From contig NZ_BEWB01000008.1 of the NCBI RefSeq assembly GCF_003112555.1, forward strand, positions 248,001 to 312,000: a DNA stretch of 64,000 nucleotides, read 5' to 3'. Positions 8,266-16,059 of the stretch are shown here, piece after piece. The stretch is from Streptomyces coelicoflavus. Lineage in GTDB: Bacteria > Actinomycetota > Actinomycetes > Streptomycetales > Streptomycetaceae. Position numbers and translations under genes: made by a program. A model generated the notes under the pieces. The model did not search any database, was not told the origin of the DNA, and worked only from the letters and a program-made list of their open reading frames with translations. Numbering within the stretch: position 1 is the stretch's first letter; each line of letters begins with the position of its first letter.

Positions 8266-9285
8266 TCAATGCGTGCTTGCGGTACGGCGCTGGACCAGCA
8301 CGGCGGCGACGATGATCGCGCCCTTGGCGATCTGCTGCACGTCGGTCTGAAGGTTGTTCAGGGCGAAGATGTTGGTGATGGTGGTGAAGATCAGGACGCC
8401 GAGCACGGAGCCGAGGATGTGGCCCCGGCCGCCGGTCAGCAGGGTGCCGCCGATGATCGCGGCGGCGATGGCGTCGAGTTCGTAGAGGTTGCCGTTGGTG
8501 TTCTGGCCGGAGCCGGCGAGGGCCACCAGCAGGAAGGCGGCGATGCCGCAGCACAGCCCGGACAGCAGGTAGAGGTAGAGGCGCTGGCGGCGGACGTCGA
8601 TGCCGGCCAGCCGGGCGGCCTCGGCGTTGCCGCCGACGGCGACGGTGCGGCGGCCGAAGGTGGTCCGGTTGAGCACCAGCCAGCCGACGATGGTGACGGC
8701 CGCGAAGACCATGACCAGCGGCGGTATGCCGAGCACGTACCAGTCGCGCTCGGCGAGCTTGAGAACGTCCGGGACGGTGACGACCTGGGTGCGGCCGTCG
8801 GTGATCTGGAGGGCGAGGCCGCGCGCCGAGGCCAGCATGGCGAGGGTGGCGATGAACGGGACCATCTGGCCGAAGGCGATGAGCACCCCGTTGACCAGTC
8901 CGCAGCCCACTCCCACCACGATCGCGGTGAACAGGATGCCCGCGAACCCGAACTCCTGGGTGGCGACCGTGGTCGCCCACACCGAGGAGAGGGCGACGAT
9001 CGCGCCGACGGACAGGTCGATGCCGCCGGAGACGATGACGAAGGTCATGCCGACGGTGACGACGCCGATCACCGACGCCTGGGTGAGCACCAGTTGGAGG
9101 TTGCGGGTGTCGAGGAACGAGTCGGGCTGGGTGATGCCGCCGATGAGGACCAGTACGGCGAGCACGCCGAGCAGGGTGAGGGTGCGGACGTCGGCGCGGC
9201 CCAGCCGGACCCGCCAGGCGGGCGGCCCTTCCACCGGTGCCGCCTTGTCGGTGCCGCCCCGTGGCGGGGACACGTGCTGCGTCAT
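8266..9285 (-). CDS. Sugar ABC transporter permease (RbsC family)
   Basis: 339 residues of mostly hydrophobic sequence with about 8-10 membrane helices. It carries the family marker IVSGGIDLSVGAIVAL and the late segment AIAAAIIGGTLLTGGRG. The first 35 residues are polar and cytoplasmic. Its ATG overlaps the stop of the ATPase gene (ATGA), indicating translational coupling. Confidence 0.93.
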   Translation of the reverse strand: MTQHVSPPRGGTDKAAPVEGPPAWRVRLGRADVRTLTLLGVLAVLVLIGGITQPDSFLDTRNLQLVLTQASVIGVVTVGMTFVIVSGGIDLSVGAIVALSSVWATTVATQEFGFAGILFTAIVVGVGCGLVNGVLIAFGQMVPFIATLAMLASARGLALQITDGRTQVVTVPDVLKLAERDWYVLGIPPLVMVFAAVTIVGWLVLNRTTFGRRTVAVGGNAEAARLAGIDVRRQRLYLYLLSGLCCGIAAFLLVALAGSGQNTNGNLYELDAIAAAIIGGTLLTGGRGHILGSVLGVLIFTTITNIFALNNLQTDVQQIAKGAIIVAAVLVQRRTASTH

Positions 9286-10799
9286 GACGCCGGGCTTCCT
9301 TCCATCACGAGGTCGAGTACACGGTGTTCGTCGAGTTCGCGGGCGGGGGCCTCGTGCACGACGCGGCCCTCGCGCAGCACCAGTACGCGGTCGGCGAGGC
9401 CCAGCACCTCGGGCACCTCGCTGGAGACCAGCAGCACGGCGAGGCCCTCGTCGGCGAGGCGCCGGATGACGGCGTACAGCTCGGCGCGGGCGCCGACGTC
9501 GACGCCGCGGGTGGGTTCGTCGAGCAGCAGGACCCGGCAGCCGCGCAGCAGCCAGCGGGCGAGTACCGCCTTCTGCTGGTTGCCGCCGGACAGGGTGCGC
9601 ACGGGCACGGCGGGGTTGTCGGGCCGCAGCGACAGTTCGCGGGTGGCCTCGCGGGCCGCGCCGAGTTCGGCGCCGCGGTCGATCCAGCCGCCGCGCGAGA
9701 AGCGGGACATGGCGGAGACCGACACGTTGCGGGTGACGGACTCCAGCATCAGCAGGGCCTGGGCCTTGCGTTCCTCGGGGGCGAGCCCGAGTCCGGCGCG
9801 TACCGCGGCGCGCACGCTGCCGGACCTGAGCGGGCGCCCGCCGACGAGGACCCGGCCGGTCTTCGCCTTGCGCGCCCCGTAGACCGTCTCCAGGATCTCG
9901 GAGCGGCCGGAGCCGACGAGCCCCGCGAGGCCGACGATCTCCCCGGGGCGCACCTCCAGGTCCAGCGGCGCGAACTCGCCGTCCCGGGACAGCCCTTCGA
10001 CCCTCAGTACGGGTTCGGCCGCGGGCGGTGCGGCCGGCCGCTCCGGGAAGACGTACTCGACGTTGCGCCCCGTCATCAGCGCCACCACCTCGCGGGTCGG
10101 CGTCGACTCGGCGGGCAGCCCGCCGGCGACGGCCCGGCCGTCCTTGAGGACGGTGACCCGGTCGCCGATGCGGCGGATCTCCTCCAGCCGGTGCGAGATG
10201 TAGACGACGGCGACCCCGTCGGCGGTGAGGTCGGCGACGATGCGGAACAGGTTGTCGACCTCGTCCGGGTCGAGCGCGGCGGACGGTTCGTCCATCACGA
10301 TCAGCCGTACGTCGTGCGACAGCGCCCGTGCCATGGACACGATCTGCTGCTGCGCGGCCGACAGGTCCCCGACCAGCCGCCCCGGGTCCACTTCGGGATG
10401 CCCGAGTCGCTTGAGGAGCGCGGCCGTCGACGCCTTGGCCGCCCTTCCCCGCACGACGAAGCCGGCGGCGGTCGGTTCGTGGCCGAGGTGGACGTTCTCG
10501 GCGACCGACAGGTGCTCGACCAGGTCGAGTTCCTGGTAGATGGTGGCGATGCCCAGGCGCATGGCGGCCATCGGCGAGCGCAGGGTGACGTCCTCGCCGC
10601 GCCAGCGGATGGTGCCGGTGTCGGGCTGGTGGGCGCCGGCCAGCACCTTGATGAGGGTGGACTTCCCGGCGCCGTTCTGGCCGAGGAGGCAGTGCACCTC
10701 ACCGGCCTGGACGTCGAGGTCGACGCCGTCGAGGGCCCGGACTCCGGGGAACGACTTGGTGATGCCGGACATGCTGAGCAGCGGTGGTTCTGGTGCCAT
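9282..10799 (-). CDS. Sugar ABC transporter ATP-binding protein with two ABC domains (RbsA family)
   Basis: 505 residues with two nucleotide-binding halves. The first has GQNGAGKSTL (about 40-49), a degenerate signature LSAAQQQ and the Walker B LIVMDEPSAALD. The second has GLVGSGRSEI, LSGGNQQKAVLARWL and VLLLDEPTRGVD. The imperfect second P-loop and imperfect first signature are normal in RbsA-type proteins. It energises the permease and binding protein downstream. The start has only a weak AGGGGA site, and 185 bases separate it from the ROK gene, so an internal promoter or readthrough from the ROK transcript are both possible. Confidence 0.93.
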   Translation of the reverse strand: MAPEPPLLSMSGITKSFPGVRALDGVDLDVQAGEVHCLLGQNGAGKSTLIKVLAGAHQPDTGTIRWRGEDVTLRSPMAAMRLGIATIYQELDLVEHLSVAENVHLGHEPTAAGFVVRGRAAKASTAALLKRLGHPEVDPGRLVGDLSAAQQQIVSMARALSHDVRLIVMDEPSAALDPDEVDNLFRIVADLTADGVAVVYISHRLEEIRRIGDRVTVLKDGRAVAGGLPAESTPTREVVALMTGRNVEYVFPERPAAPPAAEPVLRVEGLSRDGEFAPLDLEVRPGEIVGLAGLVGSGRSEILETVYGARKAKTGRVLVGGRPLRSGSVRAAVRAGLGLAPEERKAQALLMLESVTRNVSVSAMSRFSRGGWIDRGAELGAAREATRELSLRPDNPAVPVRTLSGGNQQKAVLARWLLRGCRVLLLDEPTRGVDVGARAELYAVIRRLADEGLAVLLVSSEVPEVLGLADRVLVLREGRVVHEAPARELDEHRVLDLVMEGSPAS

Positions 10800-10933
10800 G
10801 TGAGGTCCCCTCGGCGGGCTTGCGGGCCGGTGTCAGGGCAGAGCAGAGCAGGGCGTGGCGAAGCAGGTCATAGTGATGCGGAACAGGGCATGACGGGGTA
10901 GAGCGCCGTGCTGGTGGAGCTGCGGAACCGAAC

Positions 10934-11002
10934 GAGTGCTACGCGGATGAACAGGCGAGTGCTGCGCGAGTGTGAAAAAGAGTGCTACGCGGGTGAGAAC
11001 AG
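10934..11002. repeat. Three direct repeats with 23-bp period between the ROK and ABC genes
   Basis: GAGTGCTRCGCG occurs at 10934, 10957 and 10980, exactly 23 bases apart. The third copy overlaps the stop codon of the ROK gene (10985-10987). The rest of each unit is less conserved (GATGAACAGG and GGTGAGAACAG in units 1 and 3). The array lies 135-203 bases upstream of the ABC ATPase start. Confidence 0.8.
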
Positions 11003-12175
11003 GTGGTCGCTGATCAGCCGGGCCGCGCCGATGACTCCGGCGGTGGGGCCCAGCTCCCCCAGGACGATGGGCAGGTTGCCGGTCGCGAGTGGCAGCGACT
11101 GGCGGTAGACCTGGGTGCGGATCGCGGCGAGCAGGTTGTGGCCGAGGCCGGTCACCCCGCCGCCGATCACCACCAGGCCGGGGTTGAAGAAGCTGACCAG
11201 GCCGGCGATGACCTGGCCGGTACTGCGGCCGCCCTCCCTGATCAGGTCCAGTGCGGTGGCGTCGCCCGCGGCGGCCGCGGCGGCGACGTCGGCGGCGTTG
11301 AGGACGCCGTTCGCCTCCAGCCGGTTCGCGAGTTCGGCCGAAGCACCCTGTTCGGCGGCCTCGGTGGCGTCGCGGGCCAGTGCCGCGCCGCTGAAGTGGG
11401 CCTCCAGACAGCCCCGGTTGCCGCAGGCGCACTGACGTCCGTCGGGCACGGCCTGAATGTGCCCGATGTCGCCCGCGCTGCCCGTGGTCCCACGGTAGAC
11501 GTCACCGCCGACGACGATGCCGCAGCCGATGCCGGTGCCGATCTTGACGACGAGGAAGTCGTGCTGGGTGCGGGCGACACCCGCGTGCTGCTCCCCCAGC
11601 GCCATCAGGTTCACGTCGTTGTCGACCATGACGGGGCAGCCGAGTTCCTGGCTGAGCGCCTCCCGTACGGGGAAGCCGTCCCAGCCCGGCATGATCGGCG
11701 GCGCCACCGGCACACCCTCGGGGAAGCGGACCGGCCCCGGGACGCCGATGCCGGCGCCGTCGAAGCCTTCCGCGAGCCCGGAGGCCCGCAGCTTGGCGGC
11801 CATCGCCAGCACCTGCTCGAAGACCGCGACCGGTCCGTCGCGCACGTCCAGGGGCTGGTTGATGTGTCCGAGGATCTCCAGCTCGGCGTTGGTGACGGCG
11901 ACGTCGACCGAGGTCGCGCCGATGTCGACGCCGAGGAAGCGCAGTTCGGGGTTGAGGCGGACGTTGTGGCTGCGGCGCCCGCCGCGCGAGGCGGCGAGTC
12001 CGTCGGCCACCACGAGACCGGTCTCCAGGAGCCGGTCCACCTCGACGGCCAGTTTCGACCGGGAGAGGTCGACCTGATCACCGAGCTGGGCACGGGAGTT
12101 GGGTCCACCGTCGCGCAACAGCTGGAGCAGTCGCGCTTGGTGGGCGTTCGCGGGTCGTGCGGTCATGCGTCTCAC
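10985..12175 (-). CDS. ROK-family transcriptional repressor
   Basis: 396 residues from the GTG at 12175; an ATG 3 codons later is the alternative. GGGGAGG lies 5 bases before the GTG, whereas it would be 12 or more from the ATG. A winged helix-turn-helix spans about 12-60 (ARLLQLLRDGGPNSRAQLG). The ROK sugar-kinase-like domain has DIGATS (84-89), VDNDVNL (185-190), GDIGH (235-239) and the zinc motif CACGNRGC (249-256). Such proteins repress sugar genes and release DNA when bound to a sugar or phosphosugar. It precedes the ABC operon in the same direction, and a near-perfect palindrome lies about 130 bases upstream of its start. The same palindrome precedes the secreted dehydrogenase fusion gene. 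Confidence 0.93.
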   Translation of the reverse strand: MRRMTARPANAHQARLLQLLRDGGPNSRAQLGDQVDLSRSKLAVEVDRLLETGLVVADGLAASRGGRRSHNVRLNPELRFLGVDIGATSVDVAVTNAELEILGHINQPLDVRDGPVAVFEQVLAMAAKLRASGLAEGFDGAGIGVPGPVRFPEGVPVAPPIMPGWDGFPVREALSQELGCPVMVDNDVNLMALGEQHAGVARTQHDFLVVKIGTGIGCGIVVGGDVYRGTTGSAGDIGHIQAVPDGRQCACGNRGCLEAHFSGAALARDATEAAEQGASAELANRLEANGVLNAADVAAAAAAGDATALDLIREGGRSTGQVIAGLVSFFNPGLVVIGGGVTGLGHNLLAAIRTQVYRQSLPLATGNLPIVLGELGPTAGVIGAARLISDHLFSPA

Positions 12176-12303
12176 GAGCCCCTCCCCGCCTCGATCGGCT
12201 GTGAGTGGGCCGGTCTCCCGGCCTCGTCCAGTGGCTTGCTTTCGGAGGGAACGTAGCAGTGGGCGCCGGGCGTGGGAAGAAGTCACGCACGAATTGCTGC
12301 CAA

Positions 12304-12326
12304 CTTTCTCCACTGAGTGGACAAAG
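12304..12326. promoter_or_regulatory. Near-perfect palindrome: putative ROK autoregulatory operator
   Basis: The structure is CTTT-N-TCCACT-N-AGTGGA-N-AAAG: 23 bases with all 10 paired positions complementary. ROK repressors of the NagC/Xyl type bind palindromes with TTT/AAA outer halves, so this is a good operator candidate. In the minus-strand direction it is directly followed by GTTGGCA, a possible -35. It shares outer and inner halves with the site at 4694-4716. Confidence 0.7.
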
Positions 12327-12360
12327 AAGGGTCCGGCGCAGGACCGTCCCGGACACGACG

Positions 12361-12390
12361 AGGCCGCCCGGTCGGCGTGCCGGGCGGCCT
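12361..12390 (-). terminator. Terminator hairpin after the GntR gene
   Basis: AGGCCGCCCGG and CCGGGCGGCCT are perfect 11-base arms around an 8-base loop, 29 bases after the GntR stop codon. No clear T tract follows, as is common in Streptomyces. Confidence 0.75.
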
Positions 12391-12418
12391 GTGAACGAGC
12401 TCGGAACCCGCTCCGACC

Positions 12419-13096
12419 TCAGGTTTCCTCGCGTGCGTGGTACGAACGCCGGGTGTGCTCCGTGTGCTCGCGCATCAGCCGGGTCGCCGACTGCTCGTCC
12501 CGGTCGGTGATGGCGGCGATCAGCTTGCGGTGCTCGATCCAGGACTGCCGGCCGCGCTGCCGGGCGACCGGGGTGTAGTACCAGCGGACCCGGCGGTCGA
12601 CCTGCGCCGCGAGTTCGGCGAGGACGGTGTTGCCCGCGAGCTCCATGACCTTGCGGTGGAAGCGGGCGTTGAAGGCGACGGCGGCGTCCACGTCCTCGGC
12701 GGCGACGGCCCGCTCCCCCTCCTCGCACAGCTCCTCCAGCGCGGCGATACCGGCGCTGGAGGCGTTGGCCGCGGCGAGCCGCGCCGCCTCGGCCTCCAGG
12801 AGCGTACGCACGGTGAGGAGCTGGTCGGCCTCCTCCTCCGTGGGCTCGTGCACGAACGCGCCCCGCGCGGGGCGCAGATCGACCCAGCCCTCGGTGTTGA
12901 GCCGCTGCAACGCCTCGCGCACCGGCTGCCTCGACACCCCGAGATGGCCGGCGAGTTCGCTCTCGACGAGGTGCTGGCCGGGCTGGAGCGCCCGCGTGGT
13001 GATGAGTTCGAGCAGCGCCTCGTAGACACGGTCCCGCAACGGGCCGGGCCGCTCCAGCTTGGGCACCGCGCCCTGCGGCAGTCCTGCGGACAACAT
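12419..13096 (-). CDS. GntR-family regulator, FCD (FadR) subfamily
   Basis: 225 residues. The winged helix-turn-helix spans about 15-85 (LRDRVYEALLELITTRALQPGQHL, SRQPVREALQRLNTEGWV). An all-helical FCD ligand domain follows (FNARFHRKVMELAGN, HRKLIAAI, MREHTEHTRRSY), whose Asp/His residues usually hold a metal and an organic acid effector. GAGGGGG precedes the ATG at 13096. A terminator follows it. A motif found in its promoter recurs between the MFS transporter and the formate dehydrogenase operon, so it may control both. Effector unknown; a small carboxylate would fit. Confidence 0.9.
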   Translation of the reverse strand: MLSAGLPQGAVPKLERPGPLRDRVYEALLELITTRALQPGQHLVESELAGHLGVSRQPVREALQRLNTEGWVDLRPARGAFVHEPTEEEADQLLTVRTLLEAEAARLAAANASSAGIAALEELCEEGERAVAAEDVDAAVAFNARFHRKVMELAGNTVLAELAAQVDRRVRWYYTPVARQRGRQSWIEHRKLIAAITDRDEQSATRLMREHTEHTRRSYHAREET

Positions 13097-13160
13097 CGGT
13101 CCCCCCTCGACGGCCGGAACACAACCAGCGGGCGCGACTCTCGGTACGCGCGGTACTGAT

Positions 13161-13181
13161 TGTCTTTCGTCTACAGTCTAC
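13161..13181. promoter_or_regulatory. Putative GntR operator upstream of the GntR gene
   Basis: GTCTAC is directly repeated at 13169-13174 and 13176-13181. TCGTCTACAGT (13167-13177) is, on the other strand, ACTGTAGACGA, which matches ACTGTAGACAA in the formate dehydrogenase promoter at 15937-15947 in 10 of 11 bases. It is 71 or more bases upstream of the GntR start. Autoregulation is inferred from this shared element. Confidence 0.45.
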
Positions 13182-13246
13182 GGCGCACGGGAGGGCCTTG
13201 GACCGGGTGTGTAGGCCACGTCACACCGGAAGGCCGGGCGGGGCGT

Positions 13247-14197
13247 TCAGGGGCAGCGGACGACCTGTCCGGCGTACGAGAGGTTGCCGCCGAAGCCGAA
13301 GAGCAGCGCCGGGTCGCCGGTGGTGATCTCGCCCCGCTCCACCAGTTTGGAGAGCGCCAGCGGGATGCTCGCCGCGGAGGTGTTGCCGGACTCGACGACA
13401 TCGCGGGCGACCACGGCGTTGACCGCGCCGATCTTCGCGGCGAGGGGTTCGACGATGCGCAGGTTGGCCTGGTGCAGGACGACGGCGGCGAGGTCGGCGG
13501 GCTCGAGGCCGGACCGCTCGCAGGCCTGGCGCGCGATGGCGGGCAGCCGGGTCGTGGCCCAGCGGTACACGCTCTGCCCCTCCTGCGCGAACCGCGGCGG
13601 GGTGCCCTCGATGCGGACCGCGTTGCCCATCTCGGGCACCGACCCCCACAGCACGGGCCCGATCCCCGCCTCCTCGCCCGGCGCGCAGGCCTCGACGACG
13701 GCGGCGCCCGCCCCGTCGCCGACCAGCACACAGGTGGTGCGGTCGGCCCAGTCGACGACCTCGGACATCTTGTCCGCGCCGATGACCAGCGCCCGGCTCG
13801 CGGAACCGGCGCGCACGGCGTGGTCGGCGGTGGCCAGGGCGTGGGTGAAGCCCGCGCACACGACGTTGACGTCCAGCGCCGCCGGTCCGGGGACACCGAG
13901 GCGGGCCGCGACGCGGGCGGCGGTGTTCGGGGAGCGGTCGATCGCGGTGGAGGTGGCGACCACGATCAGGTCCACGTCGGCGGGGGTCAGCCCGGCCGCC
14001 GCGAGCGCCTTCGCGGCGGCGTGGCCGGCCAGCTCGTCCACCGGCTCGTCGGGTCCGGCGATCCGGCGCGTACGGATGCCCACCCGGCTCCTGATCCACT
14101 CGTCGCTGGTGTCGACCATGCCCGCCAGATCCTCGTTGGTGAGAATCCTGGCGGGCTGGTAGTGGCCGACGGCGGTGATGCGGGAGCCGTGGTGCAT
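13247..14197 (-). CDS. 3-oxoacyl-ACP synthase III family protein (KAS III, FabH-like)
   Basis: 316 residues, full length. The Cys-His-Asn triad is visible as C114 (NVVCAGFTHA), H242 (VVLHQANLR) and N272 (ESGNTSAASIPLAL). It also has TSDEWIRSRVGIRTR and GDGAGAAVV. KAS III enzymes condense an acyl-CoA with malonyl-ACP or act as acyltransferases. No other fatty acid synthase genes are nearby, so this is an extra, stand-alone copy rather than the housekeeping FabH. GAGGA lies 9 bases upstream of the ATG. Its role beside the GntR and formate genes is unknown. Confidence 0.9.
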   Translation of the reverse strand: MHHGSRITAVGHYQPARILTNEDLAGMVDTSDEWIRSRVGIRTRRIAGPDEPVDELAGHAAAKALAAAGLTPADVDLIVVATSTAIDRSPNTAARVAARLGVPGPAALDVNVVCAGFTHALATADHAVRAGSASRALVIGADKMSEVVDWADRTTCVLVGDGAGAAVVEACAPGEEAGIGPVLWGSVPEMGNAVRIEGTPPRFAQEGQSVYRWATTRLPAIARQACERSGLEPADLAAVVLHQANLRIVEPLAAKIGAVNAVVARDVVESGNTSAASIPLALSKLVERGEITTGDPALLFGFGGNLSYAGQVVRCP

Positions 14198-14354
14198 GGG
14201 TGGAGTCCTCGCTGCCTCAGGGTACGGGATCCACCAGTGTGATCAGTGACCGACGGGTACGACGGCAGGTGATACGACAGGAAACCGGCGCCCGGCTTGT
14301 CGGCTTCGGTCAGCATCTTCCGCCGCCGCCGGCCGTCCCCGCCACCGCCCGCCC

Positions 14355-14507
14355 TCATCCGGTGAAGAGCTGGGTCGCCTTCCGGACGAGTTCGTACAGA
14401 CCGTAGGCGAGCGGTGCGCCCACCCAGAGCCAGGTGAAGGCGATCAGCGGCCTGCGGTCGGGCACCTGGGCCGTGTCAGGCGGACTCTGGCTGCTGTCGG
14501 CTGACAT
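14355..14507 (-). CDS. Small membrane protein, partner (small subunit) of the MFS transporter
   Basis: 50 residues. A polar start is followed by LIAFTWLWVGAPLAYGLYEL, one membrane helix, and a basic tail VRKATQLFTG. Strong AAGGAGGG precedes the ATG at 14507. The start lies 32 bases inside the 3' end of the MFS gene, so the two are co-transcribed and probably translationally coupled. Short one-helix proteins of this kind commonly follow OFA-type (oxalate/formate) transporters and are named MFS transporter small subunit. Function as a subunit is inferred. Confidence 0.8.
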   Translation of the reverse strand: MSADSSQSPPDTAQVPDRRPLIAFTWLWVGAPLAYGLYELVRKATQLFTG

Positions 14508-15831
14508 CGTTGCCCTCCTTCTGCGCGTGCTGCGCGGGGACGGTGGTCGCGGGTTCGTGGTGCCGGGCGTGCACCGGCCGGATCAGTTCGTTGGCGGCGA
14601 AGCCGACCACCAGCAGCCCGATCATGATGAGGAAGGACGTGCCGTACAGCGCCGAGCCGTGCCGTCCGGCCTCCTCCTGGTGATCGGCGATCCAGTTGAC
14701 GATCAGCGGCCCGAGGACGCCGGCCAGCGACCAGGCGGTGAGCAGCCGGCCGTGGATCGCGCCGACCTGGTAGGTGCCGAAGAGGTCCTTGAGATAGGCG
14801 GGGGCGGTGGAGAAGCCGCCGCCGTAGAAGGACAGGACGACCAGGGCGCACAGCACGAACAGCGGTTTGGAGGAGTCGCCGAACAGCGCGATCAGGGCGT
14901 ACATGAGCGCACCGACGCCCAGGTAGACGCGGTAGATGTTCTTGCGTCCGATCAGGTCGGAGGTGGAGGACCAGCCGATCCGGCCCGCCATGTTGGCCGC
15001 CGACAGCAGGGCGACGAAGCCGGCGGCGGCGGTCGTGGACACCGGGGTGGAGGTGTCGGCGAAGAAGTCCCGGATCATCGGCGCGGCCTTCTCCAGGATG
15101 CCGATGCCGGCCGTGACGTTCATGCAGAGCACGATCCACAGCAGCCAGAACTGCGGGGTGCGCATGGCCGCGCGCGCCGAGACCTGGACGCCCTCGAGCG
15201 GCGCGGGCCGCCCGTCCGCCCGTTCCCTGGGCCGCGGCACCCGCACCAGCAGCACGCCGAGCAACATGAAGACGGCGTACGTCAGTCCGTGGACGAGGAA
15301 GGCGAGGGCGATCCCGGAGCTGTCGGTGCCGAAGGACTTCAGCATCTGCGCCGACCAGGGCGAGGCGATGAGGGCGCCGCCGCCGAAGCCCATGATGGCG
15401 ATGCCGGTGGCCATGCCCGGCCGGTCCGGGAACCACTTGATCAGCGTCGAGACGGGCGAGATGTAGCCGATGCCGAGGCCGATCCCGCCGACGAAGCCGT
15501 AGCCGAGGACGATCAGCCAGTACTGCTCCACCGCCGCGCCGAGCGCGGAGAGCAGGAAGCCGGACGAGAAGCAGACGAGGGCGACGGTCATCGCCCAGCG
15601 CGGGCCGTGCCGTTCCACGAGCGTGCCGCCGAACGCGGCGGACAGACCGAGCATGACGATGCCGAGCTGGAAGGGCAGCGCGCTCTGCGTGCCGCTGAGG
15701 CCGAGCGCGGACTCCAGGGGCGGTTTGAACACGGACCAGGCGTAGGCCTGGCCGATGGAGAGGTGGACCGAGAGAGCGGCCGGGGGGACGAGCCAGCGGC
15801 TCCAGCCCGGGGGTGCGACGGGGGGACTCAT
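14476..15831 (-). CDS. OFA-family MFS transporter (oxalate/formate antiporter type)
   Basis: 451 residues with 12 predicted membrane helices. OFA family marks are the N-terminal QAYAWSVF, ERHGPRWAM after helix 2, GGIGLGIGYISPVSTLIKWFPDRPG, and GRIGWSSTSDLIGRKN in the middle loop. The ATG at 15831 has only a weak GGGGA nearby. It diverges from the formate dehydrogenase operon across 228 bases. Transport of formate or oxalate fits the neighbouring dehydrogenase, but no oxalyl-CoA decarboxylase or formyl-CoA transferase lies in this window, so uptake of formate or another small monocarboxylate is equally possible. Confidence 0.88.
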   Translation of the reverse strand: MSPPVAPPGWSRWLVPPAALSVHLSIGQAYAWSVFKPPLESALGLSGTQSALPFQLGIVMLGLSAAFGGTLVERHGPRWAMTVALVCFSSGFLLSALGAAVEQYWLIVLGYGFVGGIGLGIGYISPVSTLIKWFPDRPGMATGIAIMGFGGGALIASPWSAQMLKSFGTDSSGIALAFLVHGLTYAVFMLLGVLLVRVPRPRERADGRPAPLEGVQVSARAAMRTPQFWLLWIVLCMNVTAGIGILEKAAPMIRDFFADTSTPVSTTAAAGFVALLSAANMAGRIGWSSTSDLIGRKNIYRVYLGVGALMYALIALFGDSSKPLFVLCALVVLSFYGGGFSTAPAYLKDLFGTYQVGAIHGRLLTAWSLAGVLGPLIVNWIADHQEEAGRHGSALYGTSFLIMIGLLVVGFAANELIRPVHARHHEPATTVPAQHAQKEGNDVSRQQPESA

Positions 15832-15917
15832 GGGTCCCCAACCGTAGGCATCCGGCAAGCGCTTGAGAAGACTGTTGAGCGGACAACTACAGACCACCAC
15901 TACTGCTGCACAAAGCC

Positions 15918-15950
15918 TTGCCGCCCCAACCTCCATACTGTAGACAATAT
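15918..15950 (+). promoter_or_regulatory. Promoter of the formate dehydrogenase operon with overlapping GntR-type site
   Basis: TTGCCG (15918-15923), a 17-base spacer and TAGACA (15941-15946) form a plausible promoter. ATACTGTAGACAATAT (15935-15950) covers the -10. It contains ATTGTNNACA on the reverse strand, the core seen in many FCD-type GntR operators, and shares ACTGTAGACRA with the GntR gene promoter. Binding there would block the polymerase. This is inference from sequence only. Confidence 0.5.
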
Positions 15951-15961
15951 TTCGTCGACAT

Positions 15962-16000
15962 CTTCGAGTCGCTTCGAGTGCTTCGAGTCGCTTCGAGTCC
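15962..16000. repeat. Four tandem copies of CTTCGAGTS in the formate operon leader
   Basis: CTTCGAGT(C/G)(G/C) is repeated four times with periods 10, 9 and 10 bases. It lies between the putative promoter and the start at 16060, so it would be in the 5' untranslated RNA or cover the start region of transcription. Confidence 0.85.
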
Positions 16001-16059
16001 TGACCGGCTCTCTCCTTCCGGTTCCTCGGTATCCCTCGACCGAACGGAGCTCCCCCGCC

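Noticed and set aside
10934..11002. CRISPR array
   Set aside because: Repeats are 12 bases with 11-base spacers that are themselves similar, there are only three, and no cas genes are present.
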